A stretch of DNA of 64,000 nt from Ariolimax columbianus (taxonomy: Eukaryota > Mollusca > Gastropoda > Stylommatophora > Arionidae), in NCBI GenBank assembly GCA_036924085.1, contig JAVGWX010000019.1, positions 4,595,141 through 4,659,140 of the forward strand, in the 5' to 3' direction. The number at the start of each line of letters is the position of its first letter. Positions within the stretch are counted from its first letter, which is position 1. Under the pieces are notes generated by a model. That model was not told the origin of the DNA. It did no database searches and worked only from the letters and a program-made list of their open reading frames with translations. Positions 1 to 10,278 of this stretch are shown here, one piece after another. A program made the position numbers and the translations under genes.

Positions 1-300
1 TCTGGCCTCATTCAGTAACCAGTCACCTCACCGAGTACCCCTTTGCTCCACCCGTACCGCTCATCATCTCGCCTTCAGTGCCCCTGTAACGAGAATAGAC
101 AAAAAGCGCTACCGATTCTGCAACGCAGCCTCGCTGAAAATCGATGAGAGTTAGTGGATACGCTCAGCTCGCCGATGTCCATCATGGCAGCCCAAATTTC
201 AATAACTGAACGGAAGTTTAAATCTGGCCAGGTCTGATCACTGAATGTATTAGCTCTGATTGGCTGGCATTAAGGCTTAGATAGTGGTTACATGTCTACT
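1..300. other. unassigned left edge
   Basis: No open frame, repeat or recognisable element fragment could be supported here. It is ordinary mixed-composition sequence that ends where the G-rich array begins. Confidence 0.5.
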
Positions 301-1858
301 GTCAGGGGTTGGTGGGGTTGGTGGGGGTTGGTGGGGGTTGGTGGGGGTAGGTGGGGGTTGGTGGGGTAGGTGGGGGTTGGTGGGGGTTGGTGGGGGTAGG
401 TAGGGGTTGGTGGGGGTAGGTAGGGGTTGGTGGGGGAAGGTGGGGGTTGGTGGGGTAGGTGGGGGTTGGTGGGGGTTGGCGGGGGTAGGTAGGGGTAGGT
501 AGGGGTTGGTGGGGGTAGGTAGGGGTTGGTGGGGGTAGGTAGGGGTTGGTGGGGGTTGGTGGGGTAGGTGGGGGTTGGTGGGGTTGGTGGGGGTAGGTAG
601 GGGTTGGTGGGGGAAGGTGGGGGTTGGTGGGGGTAGGTAGGGGTAGGTAGGGGTTGGTGGGGGAAGGTAGGGATTGGTGAGGTAGGTGGGGGTTGGTGGG
701 GGTAGGTGGGGGTTGGTGGGGGTAGGTAGGGGTTGGTGGGGGTTGGTGGGGGTAGGTGGGGTAGGTGGGGGTTGGTGGGGGAAGGTGGGGATAGGTGGGG
801 GTTGGTGGGGTAGGTGGGGGTTGTTGGGGGTAGGTAGGGGTTGGTGGGGGAAGGTGGGGGTTGGTGGGGGTAGGTAGGGGTTGGTGGGGGTAGGTAGGGG
901 TTGGTGGGGGTTGGTGGGGGTAGGTAGGGGTTGGTGGGGGATGGTGGGGGTAGGTGGGGGTTGGTGGGGTAGGTGGGGGTTGGTGGGGGTTGGTGGAGGT
1001 AGGTAGGGGTTGGTGGGGGTTGGTGGGGGTAGGTAGGGGTTGGTGGGGGAAGGTGGGGGTTGGTGGGGTAGGTGGGGGTTGGTGGGGGAAGGTGGGGATA
1101 GGTGGGGGTTGGTGGGGTAGGTGGGGGTTGTTGGGGGTAGGTAGGGGTTGGTGGGGGAAGGTGGGGGTTGGTGGGGGTAGGTAGGGGTTGGTGGGGGTAG
1201 GTAGGGGTTGGTGGGGGTTGGTGGGGGTAGGTAGGGGTTGGTGGGGGATGGTGGGGGTAGGTGGGGGTTGGTGGGGTAGGTGGGGGTTGGTGGGGGTTGG
1301 TGGAGGTAGGTAGGGGTTGGTGGGGGTTGGTGGGGGTAGGTAGGGGTTGGTGGGGGAAGGTGGGGGTTGGTGGGGTAGGTGGGGGTTGGTGGGGGTTGGT
1401 GGGGGTAGGTATGGGTTGGTGGGGGGTAGGTAGGGGTTGGTTGGGGAAGGTGGGGGTTGGTTGGGTAGGTGGGGGTTGGTGGGGGTAGGTATGGGTTGGT
1501 GGGGGAAGGTGGTGGTTGGTGGGGTAGGTGGGGGTTGGTGGGGTAGGTGGGGGTTGGTGGGGTAGGTGGGGGTTGGTGGGGTTGGTGGGGGTAGGTAGGG
1601 GTTGGTGGGGGGAAGGTGGGGGTTGGTGGGGGTAGGTATGGGTTGGTGGGGGTAGGTAGGGGTTGGTGGGGGAAGGTGGGGGTTGGTGGGGTAGGTGGGG
1701 GTTGGTGGGCGTTGGTGGGGGTTGGTGGGGGAAGGTGGGGTAGGTGGGGGTTGACCAGATTGTGCAAGAAGCGGGGGTTGGGGAGGGGGCTAGTGGGGGT
1801 TCGTGAGGGTTGGTGGGGGGTTGGTGGGGGTGGGTTGGGGTTGGTGGGCATTGGCCAG
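301..1858 (+). repeat. G-rich minisatellite with quadruplex potential
   Basis: Interleaved short units of the kind GGTTGGTGGGGG and TAGGTAGGGG run for about 1.55 kb with G-runs of 4 to 6 every few bases. The complementary strand reads as a 667-codon Pro/Thr/Asn/His-rich frame, which follows simply from the unit having no stop codon there. A block of about 307 bp is itself duplicated (compare 781-793 with 1088-1100, and 954-1184 with 1261-1488). The density of G-runs predicts G-quadruplexes on the + strand; that is inference. Confidence 0.95.
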
Positions 1859-1884
1859 GTTGTGCAATAAGCGGAGGTTTGGGG

Positions 1885-2230
1885 CAGAGTATGGAGTGGG
1901 GGGTTGGTGGCGTGTACGGAGTGGGGGGTGTGGTGGCGTGTACGGAGTTGGGGGTGTGGTGGCAGTGTACGGAGTGGAGGGTGTTGTGTCAGTGTACGGA
2001 GTGGGGAGGGGGTGTTGTGGCAGTGTACGGAGTGGGGGTGTGGTGGCGTGTACGGAGTGGAGGGTGTTGTGGCAGTGTACGGAGTGGGGAGGGGGTGTTG
2101 TGGCAGTGTACGGAGTGGATGGTGTTGTGGCAGTGTACGGAGTGGGGGGGGGGGGTGGTGGCGTGTACGGAGTCGGGGGTGTGGTGGCGTGTACGGAGTC
2201 GGGGGGTGTGGTTGCAGTGAACGGTGGGGG
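1885..2230 (+). repeat. tandem repeat, about 25-32 bp unit
   Basis: Repeated GTGTACGGAGTGGGG cores alternate with GTGGTGGC or TGTTGTGGCA spacers, about 12 copies. It abuts the G-rich array and shares its strand asymmetry. Open frames on both strands here are repeat artefacts. Confidence 0.92.
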
Positions 2231-2499
2231 GGGGCGAGTGCACGAAAGGGAGGGACAGTGATCTGAGTTGTGGAGATCATTGAGAAGTGGGGTACAGTGC
2301 ACGGAGGGTGAGGAGGGGATGATGAGCCTGCACGAAGTAGTAGGTAGGAACCATGAACGGAGTGGGGGGGGGGAGGTGTGGGATGATACCTTACCCGAAG
2401 CCTGGCCCACTAATCAGGAAAGAGACGACCTATGCCAACCCTATCACCAACAGCCGAAACGGCTCCAGCAACCGCATGACCACGCGGAGTTGACCTCCA

Positions 2500-3420
2500 G
2501 GCAGTCATGAACATCCCAGTCATCTGCTGGTCACTTTGTGACGAAACTACAGGACTGGGGCGAGAGACTTTACTACAAAAAGAACTTTATACAACGACGG
2601 CAATCAATGTCGTCAACTGGACACTAACATCAAGTGAAAAAACGACACGTAGTAACTGCAGAAATGAAATGCCTGCGAACAATAGTGGGTGTAACAGGGA
2701 GAGACAGGATCGATAACACTGGTAGACTAGTGGGAACAACACCAGTATTAGACTACATCAAAAGGCAGACGCTTTCAAGATGGTTTGGCCACGTAACAAG
2801 TCTACCACCACGTAGCACTCCCCAATAAGCAATGCTATTTAGATTCAAGGTCAAAAGCCGACCACGAAAAAAGGTGTCTTTCGGAAATATCTGAGGCGGT
2901 GTGCGACATTGTGCATGAGGCACACAGACTGAGGCGGTGTGCGACATTGTGCATGAGGCACACAGACTGAGGCGGTGTGCGACATTGTGCATGAGGTACA
3001 CAGACTGAGGCGGTATGCGCCACTGTGCATGAGGCCCACATACTGAGGCGGTGTGCATGAGGCACACAGACTGAGGCGGTGTGCGACATTGTGCATGAGG
3101 CACACAGACTGAGGCGGTATGCGCCACTGTGCATGAGGCACACTGACGGGCTCGCTCTAGATATCTCCTCCTGACGCTGAAATGAAAAAGAGGAACAACA
3201 AAAATGAGAATAAGAGGAAGACACAACCTGTCTGAAGAAGATTCGCTGAATGTTCTGGTCGAGCTGTGTCCCCAACTGAAAACTGCTGGCCTGGGGCAGC
3301 CAAGAAGACAAGGACACCAGCACAACAGAACCATTCTGGAATTGGATCGACGATGTTTTAAGTAGAGAACCTGACACAATCACCCCAACCGCCATGGTAG
3401 GGATCCCAGAGGAAAGGTGA
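2500..3420 (+). mobile_element. degenerate LINE ORF2 C-terminal region, split by a 38-bp array
   Basis: The frame at 2634-2828 reads like the segment downstream of a non-LTR reverse transcriptase: EMKCLRTIVGV, then a D-R-I segment, then LSRWFGHVTSLPP (the R-W-x-G-H-V motif). A K-S-R-P-R-K stretch follows at about 2850. A 38-bp array then intervenes (2891-3145), and at 3160-3410 broken frames still give a W-I-D-D-V-L motif and a downstream I-P-E-E-R segment similar to the usual LINE tail. The RT catalytic domain is absent and several stops and frame shifts are present, so it is a dead 5'-truncated copy. The clade cannot be settled by eye. Confidence 0.72.
2891..3145 (+). repeat. 38-bp minisatellite inside a LINE tail
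   Basis: About 6.7 copies of a unit beginning CTGAGGCGGTGTGCGACATT and ending in ATGAGGCACACAGA. One copy is shortened (3042-3070). LINE-like codons lie on both sides. Confidence 0.93.
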
Positions 3421-3713
3421 AAGACGTGCTGAGCTAGGAACTACATGATATGAGGTAGCGAATGAGCTGGCAGCAGTCAGCGACTCATAGTTGGCGTCTT
3501 GCGTCAGGGTCAGCGAACCAAAGCTGACCAAGACAGTAATCTGCCTGCAAGTTACGGTCCTGGAAACAGTCTGCACTAGTGCAGCCTGACTAAGAGAATA
3601 CGGATCGCAAGTATGACGGAAATCTAGTACCCAAAAAAAGCTAGATGAAATCGGATGTATCGGGAAAAAAGGCGCCAAATAAGAAGAAGAACAAGAAGAA
3701 AAAGAAGAATCTT
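3418..3713 (+). mobile_element. GAA-tailed interspersed element, diverged copy
   Basis: Shares ordered blocks with the complete copy at 58429-58787: CTGAGC near the 5' end, GCAGTCAGCGACTCATAG, GTCAGGGTCAGCGAACCA, and an ATCGGATGT block. It ends in a GAA-rich tail (3679-3713). Internal segments are missing. No ORF. Confidence 0.65.
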
Positions 3714-4307
3714 AAATGAAAATCATGAACCATAGCTGGGGTACCGTACAACGGATAGTCTCAGACTAGGTGAATAGGTAAGAGTTCGTTGCTGCCCTTA
3801 AAAACGTCACAAGACGGGACGGTCACTGGCCGCTTCACCGGTCAATTGCCTAGAACCTAAGTAGCTACCGCACAGTGTACAGACATGACGAAATTCAGCA
3901 GAACGCGGGAACACGGTTATATATGACGTATTTAGCCTAACAGAGAATTAAAGATTGCCACGTGATTATGATGCCTCAAAGTCTTCCATCCACGAGCACA
4001 TAAAATAACAGACAGCAGAGCTTCCGGGCAAAAGGAAGACGAAGCGAAAAGGTTCATTGATATGTTAAAGAAACGCTATAGCGGTATGGATTGCAGGTGT
4101 CGAAGCTACACAAAATGTCAACCAAAGATGTTTCGAAAGGTGCAGATATCGCAGCCTTGCTGTAAACAACTGCACAACGTCAGGACACATATGATGCCAC
4201 ATTTTACATTCTCATATTGTCTATTTTTTTTTAAAATGACCTTTCCCTTTGGTAACAGTTTATCACACGATTATTATGGTAATAACACAGTCACTGGCAT
4301 ACTGATA
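3714..4307. other. mostly unassigned; short GAA-element fragment at 4133-4185
   Basis: The only recognisable piece is 4133-4185 (GAAAGGTGCAGATATCGCAG and following bases), which matches an internal block of the GAA-tailed family (compare 58655-58700). The 93-codon frame at 4062-4343 runs into the adjacent array and has no recognisable motif. Confidence 0.5.
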
Positions 4308-4745
4308 ACTTGTTCAACAATAACACGATCACTGGCATACTGATAACTTGTTAAACAATAACACGATCACCGGAATACTGATAACTTGTTCAACAATAAC
4401 ACGATCACCGGAATACTGATAACTTGTTCAACAATTACACGATCACTGGCATATTGATAACTTGACACGATCACTGGCATACTGATAACTTGTTCAACAA
4501 TAACACGATCACTGGCATATTGATAACTTGACACGATCACTGGCATACTGATAACTTGTTCAACAATAACACGATCACCGGAATACTGATAACTTGTTCA
4601 ACAATAACACGATCACCGGAATACTGATAACTTGTTCAACAATAACACGATCACTGGCATATTTATAACTTGACACGATCACCGGAATACTGATAACTTG
4701 TTCAACAATAACACGATCACTGGCATATTGATAACTTGTTCGACA
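4308..4745 (+). repeat. alternating 38/27-bp minisatellite
   Basis: Units built on ACACGATCACTGGCATACTG plus ATAACTTG. Long units add TTCAACAATA; short units lack it. About 13 copies, with two sequence variants (CACTGGCAT and CACCGGAAT) alternating irregularly. Confidence 0.93.
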
Positions 4746-5300
4746 TTTTCATTGAATATCTCAAATTTCTGAAATAAACAGAATTCACTCTTTACCATTC
4801 TTATTTAGATTACTTTACTATCTCAAACCTGTAAACACAAATGATGCACGTGAAAGGTGTCTTTAACGTATGAAGAAAATGCCACTGAAATTGAATTCTG
4901 TGATCATTAGATATCACACATATACACACACACACCCCTCCCCCGCCCCACCCCGACTGAATCAATAGCAAAAGAATATCTATCTTTAGACAACTGCGCC
5001 TCCATAACTAAAAAAGTCTTTCAACAAATGCATTATGTGGTGTGTGGACACAGAAATTGATCAATTACTAACAGGTCTGTGAACAACGCGTCATGCCTAC
5101 ACTGGCTAAAATAATTAGGCCACGTTACCAGCAACAGAAATGTCAATAGTCTTCATTTCTGCTACACACTTTTTTAAATCTCGAAACTGATCAAAACATT
5201 TCACATCATCAACACACATTCCTTTGGTAGGGAGGTACCGACGAATTGTGGAAATCGAGCAGGCCAAGTCAACTGGCTCTCCTAAAGACATCCACCTTAA
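4746..5300. other. unassigned spacer
   Basis: AT-rich sequence with a short CA-rich run near 4920-4945. The minus-strand frame at 5115-5360 owes its N-terminal Gln run to the adjoining GTT repeat and has no recognisable domain. Confidence 0.45.
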
Positions 5301-5820
5301 TGAAGAAACTCGTTGTTGGTGTTGTTGTTGGTGTTGTTGTTGTTGTTGTTGAATGTCCAAAATGGGTAAGATTACTATTGTGTACGTCCTACAAAGGACG
5401 TTAAGCGGCGGGTTGTCGTAGCGTTCCTACTCGAGCGTGCTGATGAAGGTGGACCGGGGTCCTTCACGCGGTTGTGCTATGCTTGGCGTCATCTCCATGT
5501 CGCTCACTACTATACATATTAATGCATTTCAGAATAAATTGGATGCGCATAGCTTTTAGAGCAAGGTGATGTAAATGAAACTGGTTGTATACAGACCCTG
5601 CAGGGTCTTCTAAACCAGTATAAAGATGTTAGAGTTAAGTTAAGTTATGGGGATCACGTCGATCCCACACCTTGTTAGCCCGACTGCCATGAAAACAGCC
5701 CTTTTCCAGGAAGGGCTACGAGGAAGCCAAGGTGAGGGTCTTGTCCAGTATGTTTCGCCTGAACCTAACTAACATGTCTGACCAGCATTATTTGCCTGAC
5801 CAAACATTAGTCTTCCTTTC
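5301..5820 (-). mobile_element. AAC-tailed SINE-like element, interrupted by a CR1 tail
   Basis: Read on the minus strand, the element ends in an (AAC)n tail, seen on + as (GTT)n at 5309-5350. Next to it is the family block AATGTCCAAAATGGGTAAG, then GCGTGCTGATGAAGGTGGAC and CGGGGTCCTTCACGCGGTTG. It resumes at 5648 (GGGGATCACGTCGATCCC) and runs to GACCAAACATTAGTCTTCCT near 5805. Between 5515 and 5647 lies a CR1-like 3' end on the + strand. Relatives: 30618-30957, 41957-42376 and 59700-60245. No ORF. Confidence 0.78.
5515..5647 (+). mobile_element. CR1-like LINE 3' end nested in the AAC-tailed element
   Basis: Encodes the last codons of the family (INAFQNKLDAH) followed by the conserved 3' UTR block GAAACTGGTTGTATACAGAC, a CTGCAG palindrome, TTCTAAACCAGTATAAAG and a short TTAAG-rich tail. 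The same tail is found at 6051-6125 (minus), 24980-25060 (minus) and 32575-32645 (plus). Confidence 0.82.
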
Positions 5821-6050
5821 CAACGAAGAAACTTCTATACACATATTCTGGACATTTCTTTTGAAAAACTATACATTTATCGGTATATATTCTTCTTCAA
5901 TATGTCCTTAACTGTGAAGTAAATGAATTGGTATATACTTCCTTCTGCGGGACATTTCATACAGTAACAACAGTTTCGACAATCACTATTTTTACCAAAC
6001 TTGTCTTTCCTTTGAATTTTCTTCATTTGAAAATTAAAGACTGACATTAC
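5821..6050. other. unassigned AT-rich spacer
   Basis: Lies between an AAC-tailed element and a minus-strand CR1-like LINE. Nothing recognisable. Confidence 0.4.
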
Positions 6051-6725
6051 TTAACTTAACGTAACGTCTTTATACTGGTTTAGAAGACTCTGCAGAGTCT
6101 GTATACAACCAGTTTCATTTACATTACCTTCCTCTAAAATCTATGCCCATTAAGTTTATTATTAAATGCATTAATTGTCCCTGCCTCCACTATCTCCTGT
6201 GGCAATGTATTCCAAGCATTCACCACTCTCTGACTAAAAAACTATTTCCTAATATCGAATCTAGACCTATAGTTAATTTACAGCTATGCTCTCTTGTGCT
6301 TGTGGGTGGTTGTATTTTAGAAAAAAAACTTGTTATAGTCTAATTTATCCATTCCTCTGATCATCTAATAAACCTGTATTGTCACCTGGAATTCTTTACT
6401 TTTCTAGACACTGTTTTTCTGAGTCTTTCCTCATATTTGTAATTCTGGAATCCCACTATCAGCTTTGTCGCTCTTTTTTGTATTCTTTCCAGCACGTTTA
6501 TATCCCCTCTCTGATAAGGACTCCACACCTGTACACAGTATTCCAATCTAGGTCTAACTAATGTTTTATGCAGTTTGACTATCACTTTTTGACATTTCTT
6601 TTTATCATACCTAACATTGCATTTTTCCTTTTTCACTGCTACATGGACTTGCTCACTCCCCTTACCTGTATGATCTATTAAAACCCCTAGGTCCCTTTCC
6701 TTGTCTATCTTCCTAATATTGTTCT
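6051..6725 (-). mobile_element. CR1-like LINE, C-terminal RT region and 3' UTR
   Basis: Minus-strand reading from 6725: a K-E-R-D-L-G-V-L-I-D motif, then LVRPRLEYCVQVWSPY (the thumb-region landmark of CR1/L2-like reverse transcriptases), VLERIQKRATKLI, YKYEERL. After a frame break comes RFDIRKxFFSQRVVNAWNTL and EAGTINAF. The TTAAC-rich 3' end is at 6051. Catalytic motifs lie upstream and are missing, so this is a 5'-truncated copy of about 200 codons with at least one frame shift. Its 3' end faces the plus-strand copy at 5515-5647. Confidence 0.88.
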
Positions 6726-7324
6726 CGCCGTTTTACTGTGGATGGGTACGGGGGGAGGGGGGGGGGGTGCTCCTTGAGACATAAATAAATACGCTCGTGT
6801 TTTAGGGTTTGACAATTTAAAGAGCCGAAATTCAGGACATTTTCAAAATTTGTTTAATTACTCCTGGACAGTTCATGCATAAAAAATTAGGTCTGTTGAC
6901 GGCCATATCTGCATGCCCAACTCCAGAGAAACAAGGGACATAATCGAGGAAAGGACAACTGTAATGGAAAACTAGTGAGCGTTTGACGCCAGTGTTGCCT
7001 GGGTTCACAAGAATGCAATGCTACTAAAGAGGCTTGTGTATGGTGTTAGCAGCCTTATCGTGTCAAATCATTGCTTGAAAAGATCACAGAAAATGCGTGA
7101 ATGCAGGCTTGCTGTAAAGATGGCTATATACTTCACCTGGAGCGACATGATGAGTGGTAGAGTGGATAGACCACATGCTTTTTCGAGACAGAAGTTCGCC
7201 AGCTAGTAACAGCACGCCACAGTCTACCCAGCTATGAGATAAGTAAGACATGAGGATGAAAAAGAACTGATCACCCACACCTGACAACACACTGAAAGCG
7301 AGTTGAATCAAGTCACTAACAACA
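6726..7324. other. unassigned; G-tract at 6748-6768
   Basis: A run of G with single interruptions sits at the upstream edge of the CR1-like fragment. The remainder contains only short frames with no motif. Confidence 0.45.
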
Positions 7325-7860
7325 CTGCCGCTGTTCAGAGCTCAGTACAGGTCTGAGTTTAGCCTTGAATCGTTGGGGCAGTGCCACTGTTCGGAGCTCA
7401 GTACAGGTCTAAGTTTAGCCTTGAATCGTTAGGGTAGTGCCGCTGTTCAGAGCTCAGAACAGGTCTGTGAATCGTTGGGGCAGTGCCGCTGTTCGGAGCT
7501 CAGTACAGGTCTGTGAATCGTTGGGGCAGTGCCACTGTTCAGAGCTCAGTACAGGTCTGAGTTTAGCCTTGAATCGTTGGGTCAGTGCCGCTGTTCAGAG
7601 CTCAGTACAGGTCTGTGTTTAGCCTTAAATCGTTAGGGTAGTGCCGCTGTTCGGAGCTCAGTACAGGTCTGTGAATCGTTGGGGCAGTGCCACTGTTCAG
7701 AGCTCAGTACAGGTCTGAGTTTAGCCTTGAATCGTTGAGTCAGTGCCGCTGTTCGGAGCTCAGTACAGGTCTGAGTTTAGCCTTAAATCGTTGAGTCAGT
7801 GCCGCTGTTCAGACCTCAGTACAGGTCTGAGTTTAGCCTTGAATCGTTGAGTCAGTGTAA
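7325..7860 (+). repeat. composite 42/56-59-bp minisatellite
   Basis: Units of CAGTGCCGCTGTTCAGAGCT and CAGTACAGGTCTG, with or without the insert AGTTTAGCCTTGAATCGTT, give long and short forms. About 10 copies. Confidence 0.92.
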
Positions 7861-8029
7861 TTGTCTTAACTGGCCACTCATATGACAGCCATGTTGTTGT
7901 TACGAATGCCACTCTTACTTGAATCTTGACCACATTTTAGTGGGTGGGTTACAGTGGCTTTCCTCACATCTTTGAGCATTATTTGTGGGGTTCCGTGGGT
8001 CGTTAGCATTATTTGCGAGGTTCGGCGAA

Positions 8030-8400
8030 TACGAGAGCATTATTGTAAATGTTCATTGGGTCGTGAGCATTATTTTAAGTGTTCCCTGGGTCTGTCTTGA
8101 GCATTATTTTAAGTGTTCCCTGGGTCTGTCTTGAGCATTATTTTAAGTGTTCCCTGGGTCTTGAGCATTATTTTAAGTGTTCCCTGGGTCTGTCTTGAGC
8201 ATTATTTTAAGTGTTCTCTGGGTCTGTCTTGAGCATTATTTTAAGTGTTCCCTGTGTCTTGAGCATTATTTTAAGTGTTCCCTGGGTCTTGAGCATTATT
8301 TTAAGTGTTCCCTGGGTCTGTTGAGCATTATTTTAAGTGTTCCCTGGGTCTGTCTTGAGCATTATTCCAAGTGTTCCCTGGGTCGTGAGCATTATTTTCT
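8030..8400 (+). repeat. 29/34-bp minisatellite (GCATTATTTTAAGTGTTCCC)
   Basis: About 11 copies of GAGCATTATTTTAAGTGTTC followed by CCTGGGTCT, some with an extra GTCTT. Diverged single units lead into it from about 7972. The core resembles the array at 15460-16075. Confidence 0.92.
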
Positions 8401-8521
8401 TTCTCCAAAGTTCTTTGGCAATTATAGGTGATCTTCTCTTTAGTCGGTCATCTCCTGCGCAATCCATGATGTAGCCAATGTTCCATGCACCAAATATCAA
8501 GAGCATTCTTTTTATACTTTT
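8396..8521 (-). mobile_element. inverted 5' part of an APE-type endonuclease LINE
   Basis: On the minus strand this reads GAWNIGYIMDCAGDDRLKRR then SPIIAKELWR, matching the start of the LINE apurinic endonuclease domain (typically a T-W-N-V-R-T-L segment, then E-R-R-T-A-L-V-A-x-E-L). The plus-strand endonuclease of the next feature begins about 85 bp away at a slightly later codon. Opposite orientation with adjacent 5' ends is what twin priming leaves behind. That mechanism is inferred. Confidence 0.7.
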
Positions 8522-8540
8522 CATCTTAGAAAGTTGTGTA

Positions 8541-8606
8541 GCGAACGCATTTGTGTAGCGAATGCATTTGTGTAGCGAACGCATTTGTGTAGCGAATGCA
8601 TTTGTG
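8541..8606 (+). repeat. 17-bp repeat at the endonuclease start
   Basis: Four copies of GTGTAGCGAAYGCATTT. The last copy runs into codons N-A-F-V-E-L-K, equivalent to the A-L-V-A-x-E-L segment of the endonuclease, so the unit probably derives from it. Confidence 0.85.
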
Positions 8607-9040
8607 GAATTAAAACAAAGTGACGTAGCAGTCCTCAAGGAGACTCGCTGAGCCGAAGAGGGCCAAATTACAGACACTGACACCGGCTATACATTTTTTC
8701 TGAATAGTACGTGGTGTCGAAGGTCGGCGTGAACCGGGTGTTGAATTTGTTTTAAAAAATTAGATTGATTAGTGCGACACCCCTCGTCCCCGATCTCCCC
8801 CCCCCCCCTTTTTCCCTGATGCCCAGCTCCAAAATAAACTAATGACCGTGTAATTAGGGTGTAATGGTGCGGGGATCGCGACCGGAAACAAACAAGCCTT
8901 CATCTTCAGTGCATGTGCACCAACTAGGATTGACTAGGGAGACACCAAAGGGGGGCCGCCTTCACTCTACCGCCGTTGATATGCTCGGCATCTGCACGCG
9001 CAAACATCAGGATTGGTTTGGGGAGAACGGGGAAGTGAAA

Positions 9041-9480
9041 GGGTTGGGTGGCAAGACAAAGGGTTGGGTGGCAAGACAAAGGGTTGGGTGGCAAGACAAA
9101 GGGTTGGGTGGCAAGACAAAGGGTTGGGTGGCAAGACAAAGGGTTGGGTGGCAAGACAGAGGGCTGGGTGGCAAGACAAAGGGTTGGGTGGCAAGACAAA
9201 GGGTTGGGTGGCAAGACAAAGGGTTGGGTGGCAAGACAAAGGGTTGGGTGGCAAGACAAAGGGTTGGGTGGCAAGACAAAGGGTTGGGTGGCAAGACAAA
9301 GGGTCGGGTGGCAAGACAAAGGGTCGGGTGGCAAGACAAAGGGTCGGGTGGCAAGACAAAGGGTTGGGTGGCAAGACAAAGGGTTGGGTGGCAAGACAAA
9401 GGGTTGGGTGGCAAGACAAAGGGTTGGGTGGCAAGACAAAGGGTTGGGTGGCAAGACAAAGGGTTGGGTGGCAAAGACAA
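9041..9480 (+). repeat. 22 x 20-bp minisatellite (GGGTTGGGTGGCAAGACAAA)
   Basis: Twenty-two head-to-tail units of exactly 20 bp, nearly invariant; the exceptions are a few CGGG/CTGG and CAGA variants and one extra A in the last unit. Because 20 is not a multiple of 3 and no frame contains a stop, all three plus frames stay open across it with a 20-residue super-repeat. The unit includes TGGCAAGACAA, the W-Q-D-K codons of the flanking LINE. Confidence 0.97.
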
Positions 9481-9956
9481 GATCGTCAACGCAGAGGTGT
9501 TGGAGAAAACAGGCACTGCCACAATCCTTTCCATGCTTTGTCATCGAAGGCTCCGATGGCTGGGACACACTCGGAGGATGGCAGAATTCCATATGATCTT
9601 CTCTATGGGGAATTACAGTTAGGGAAAGGGTCTCGGGGCCGGCCACTACTTCGGTACAAGGATGTATACAGGCCGGATATGAATGACGCAGGTATCAATA
9701 TGGAATTATGGGAACAGGACGCCATGGATCGTGTTACATGGAGTGGCATAATTAAGCATGGAATACAGACAAAGGAGATATTGATTGCTGATAGGCTAAA
9801 AACTCAGAGTTTGAGAAGACACACCACATCATGCGATGTCGCAAACGGTCCTGACTTTTCTTGCATACACTATGGAAGACGCTACTCTGCTTAGATTTGT
9901 ATTACGAGTCACAATCATTATCGTCTGGATTGTAGTTACATTCATTTTTTTTTCCA

Positions 9957-10228
9957 AAGCACAATTTACTATTGTCTGTCAGGACGGACAGAGCCAAGCA
10001 CAATTTACTATTGTCTGTCAGGACGGACAGAGCCAAGCACAATTTACTATTGTCTGTCAGGACGGACAGAGCCAAGCACAATTTACTATTGTCTGTCAGG
10101 ACGGACAGAGCCAAGCACAATTTACTATTGTCTGTCAGGACGGACAGAGCCAAGCACAATTTACTATTGTCTGTCAGGACGGACATAGCCTAGCACAACT
10201 TACTATCGTCTGGTGGGACGGACATAGC
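9957..10228 (+). repeat. 39-bp minisatellite in a LINE 3' UTR
   Basis: About seven copies of a unit starting CAAGCACAATTTACTATTGT and ending CAGGACGGACAGAGC. The unit contains the inverted pair TCTGTC / GACAGA. The last copies diverge towards the LINE 3' end (GGGACGGACATAGCCAATG), which suggests the seed was the 3' terminal sequence. Confidence 0.94.
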
Positions 10229-10278
10229 CAATGATGTGGATGTGAGCAAGCCTCTGCAAGACGACGAGAAGTATCGCA

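Larger units (their letters stand above)
9041..10238 (+). mobile_element. LINE copy B, 5'-truncated and nested in copy A
   Basis: Begins with a 20-bp array whose unit encodes V-G-W-Q-D-K. It continues in broken frames as NAEVLEKTGTA, RRLRWLGHTRRM, DLLYGELQLGKGSRGRP, LRYKDVYRPDM, WEQDAMDRVTW, and a degenerate C2H2 finger (F-S-C-x-x-Y-G-R-R-Y-S-A) near 9855-9925. A 39-bp array in the 3' UTR ends at GACGGACATAGCCAATGATG. Copy A codons flank it: ENGEV before 9041 and a D-V-S-K-P segment after 10238. The 5' limit, exactly at the array, is striking. Confidence 0.82.

Noticed and set aside
277..2280. 667-codon minus-strand Pro/Thr/Asn-rich frame
   Set aside because: Wholly a translation of the G-rich minisatellite; no non-repeat domain, no signal peptide, frame ends with the array.
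9957..10228. Hairpin-forming regulatory RNA from the TCTGTC/GACAGA pair
   Set aside because: The 6-bp inverted pair lies within every repeat unit and there is no sign of conservation beyond the array.
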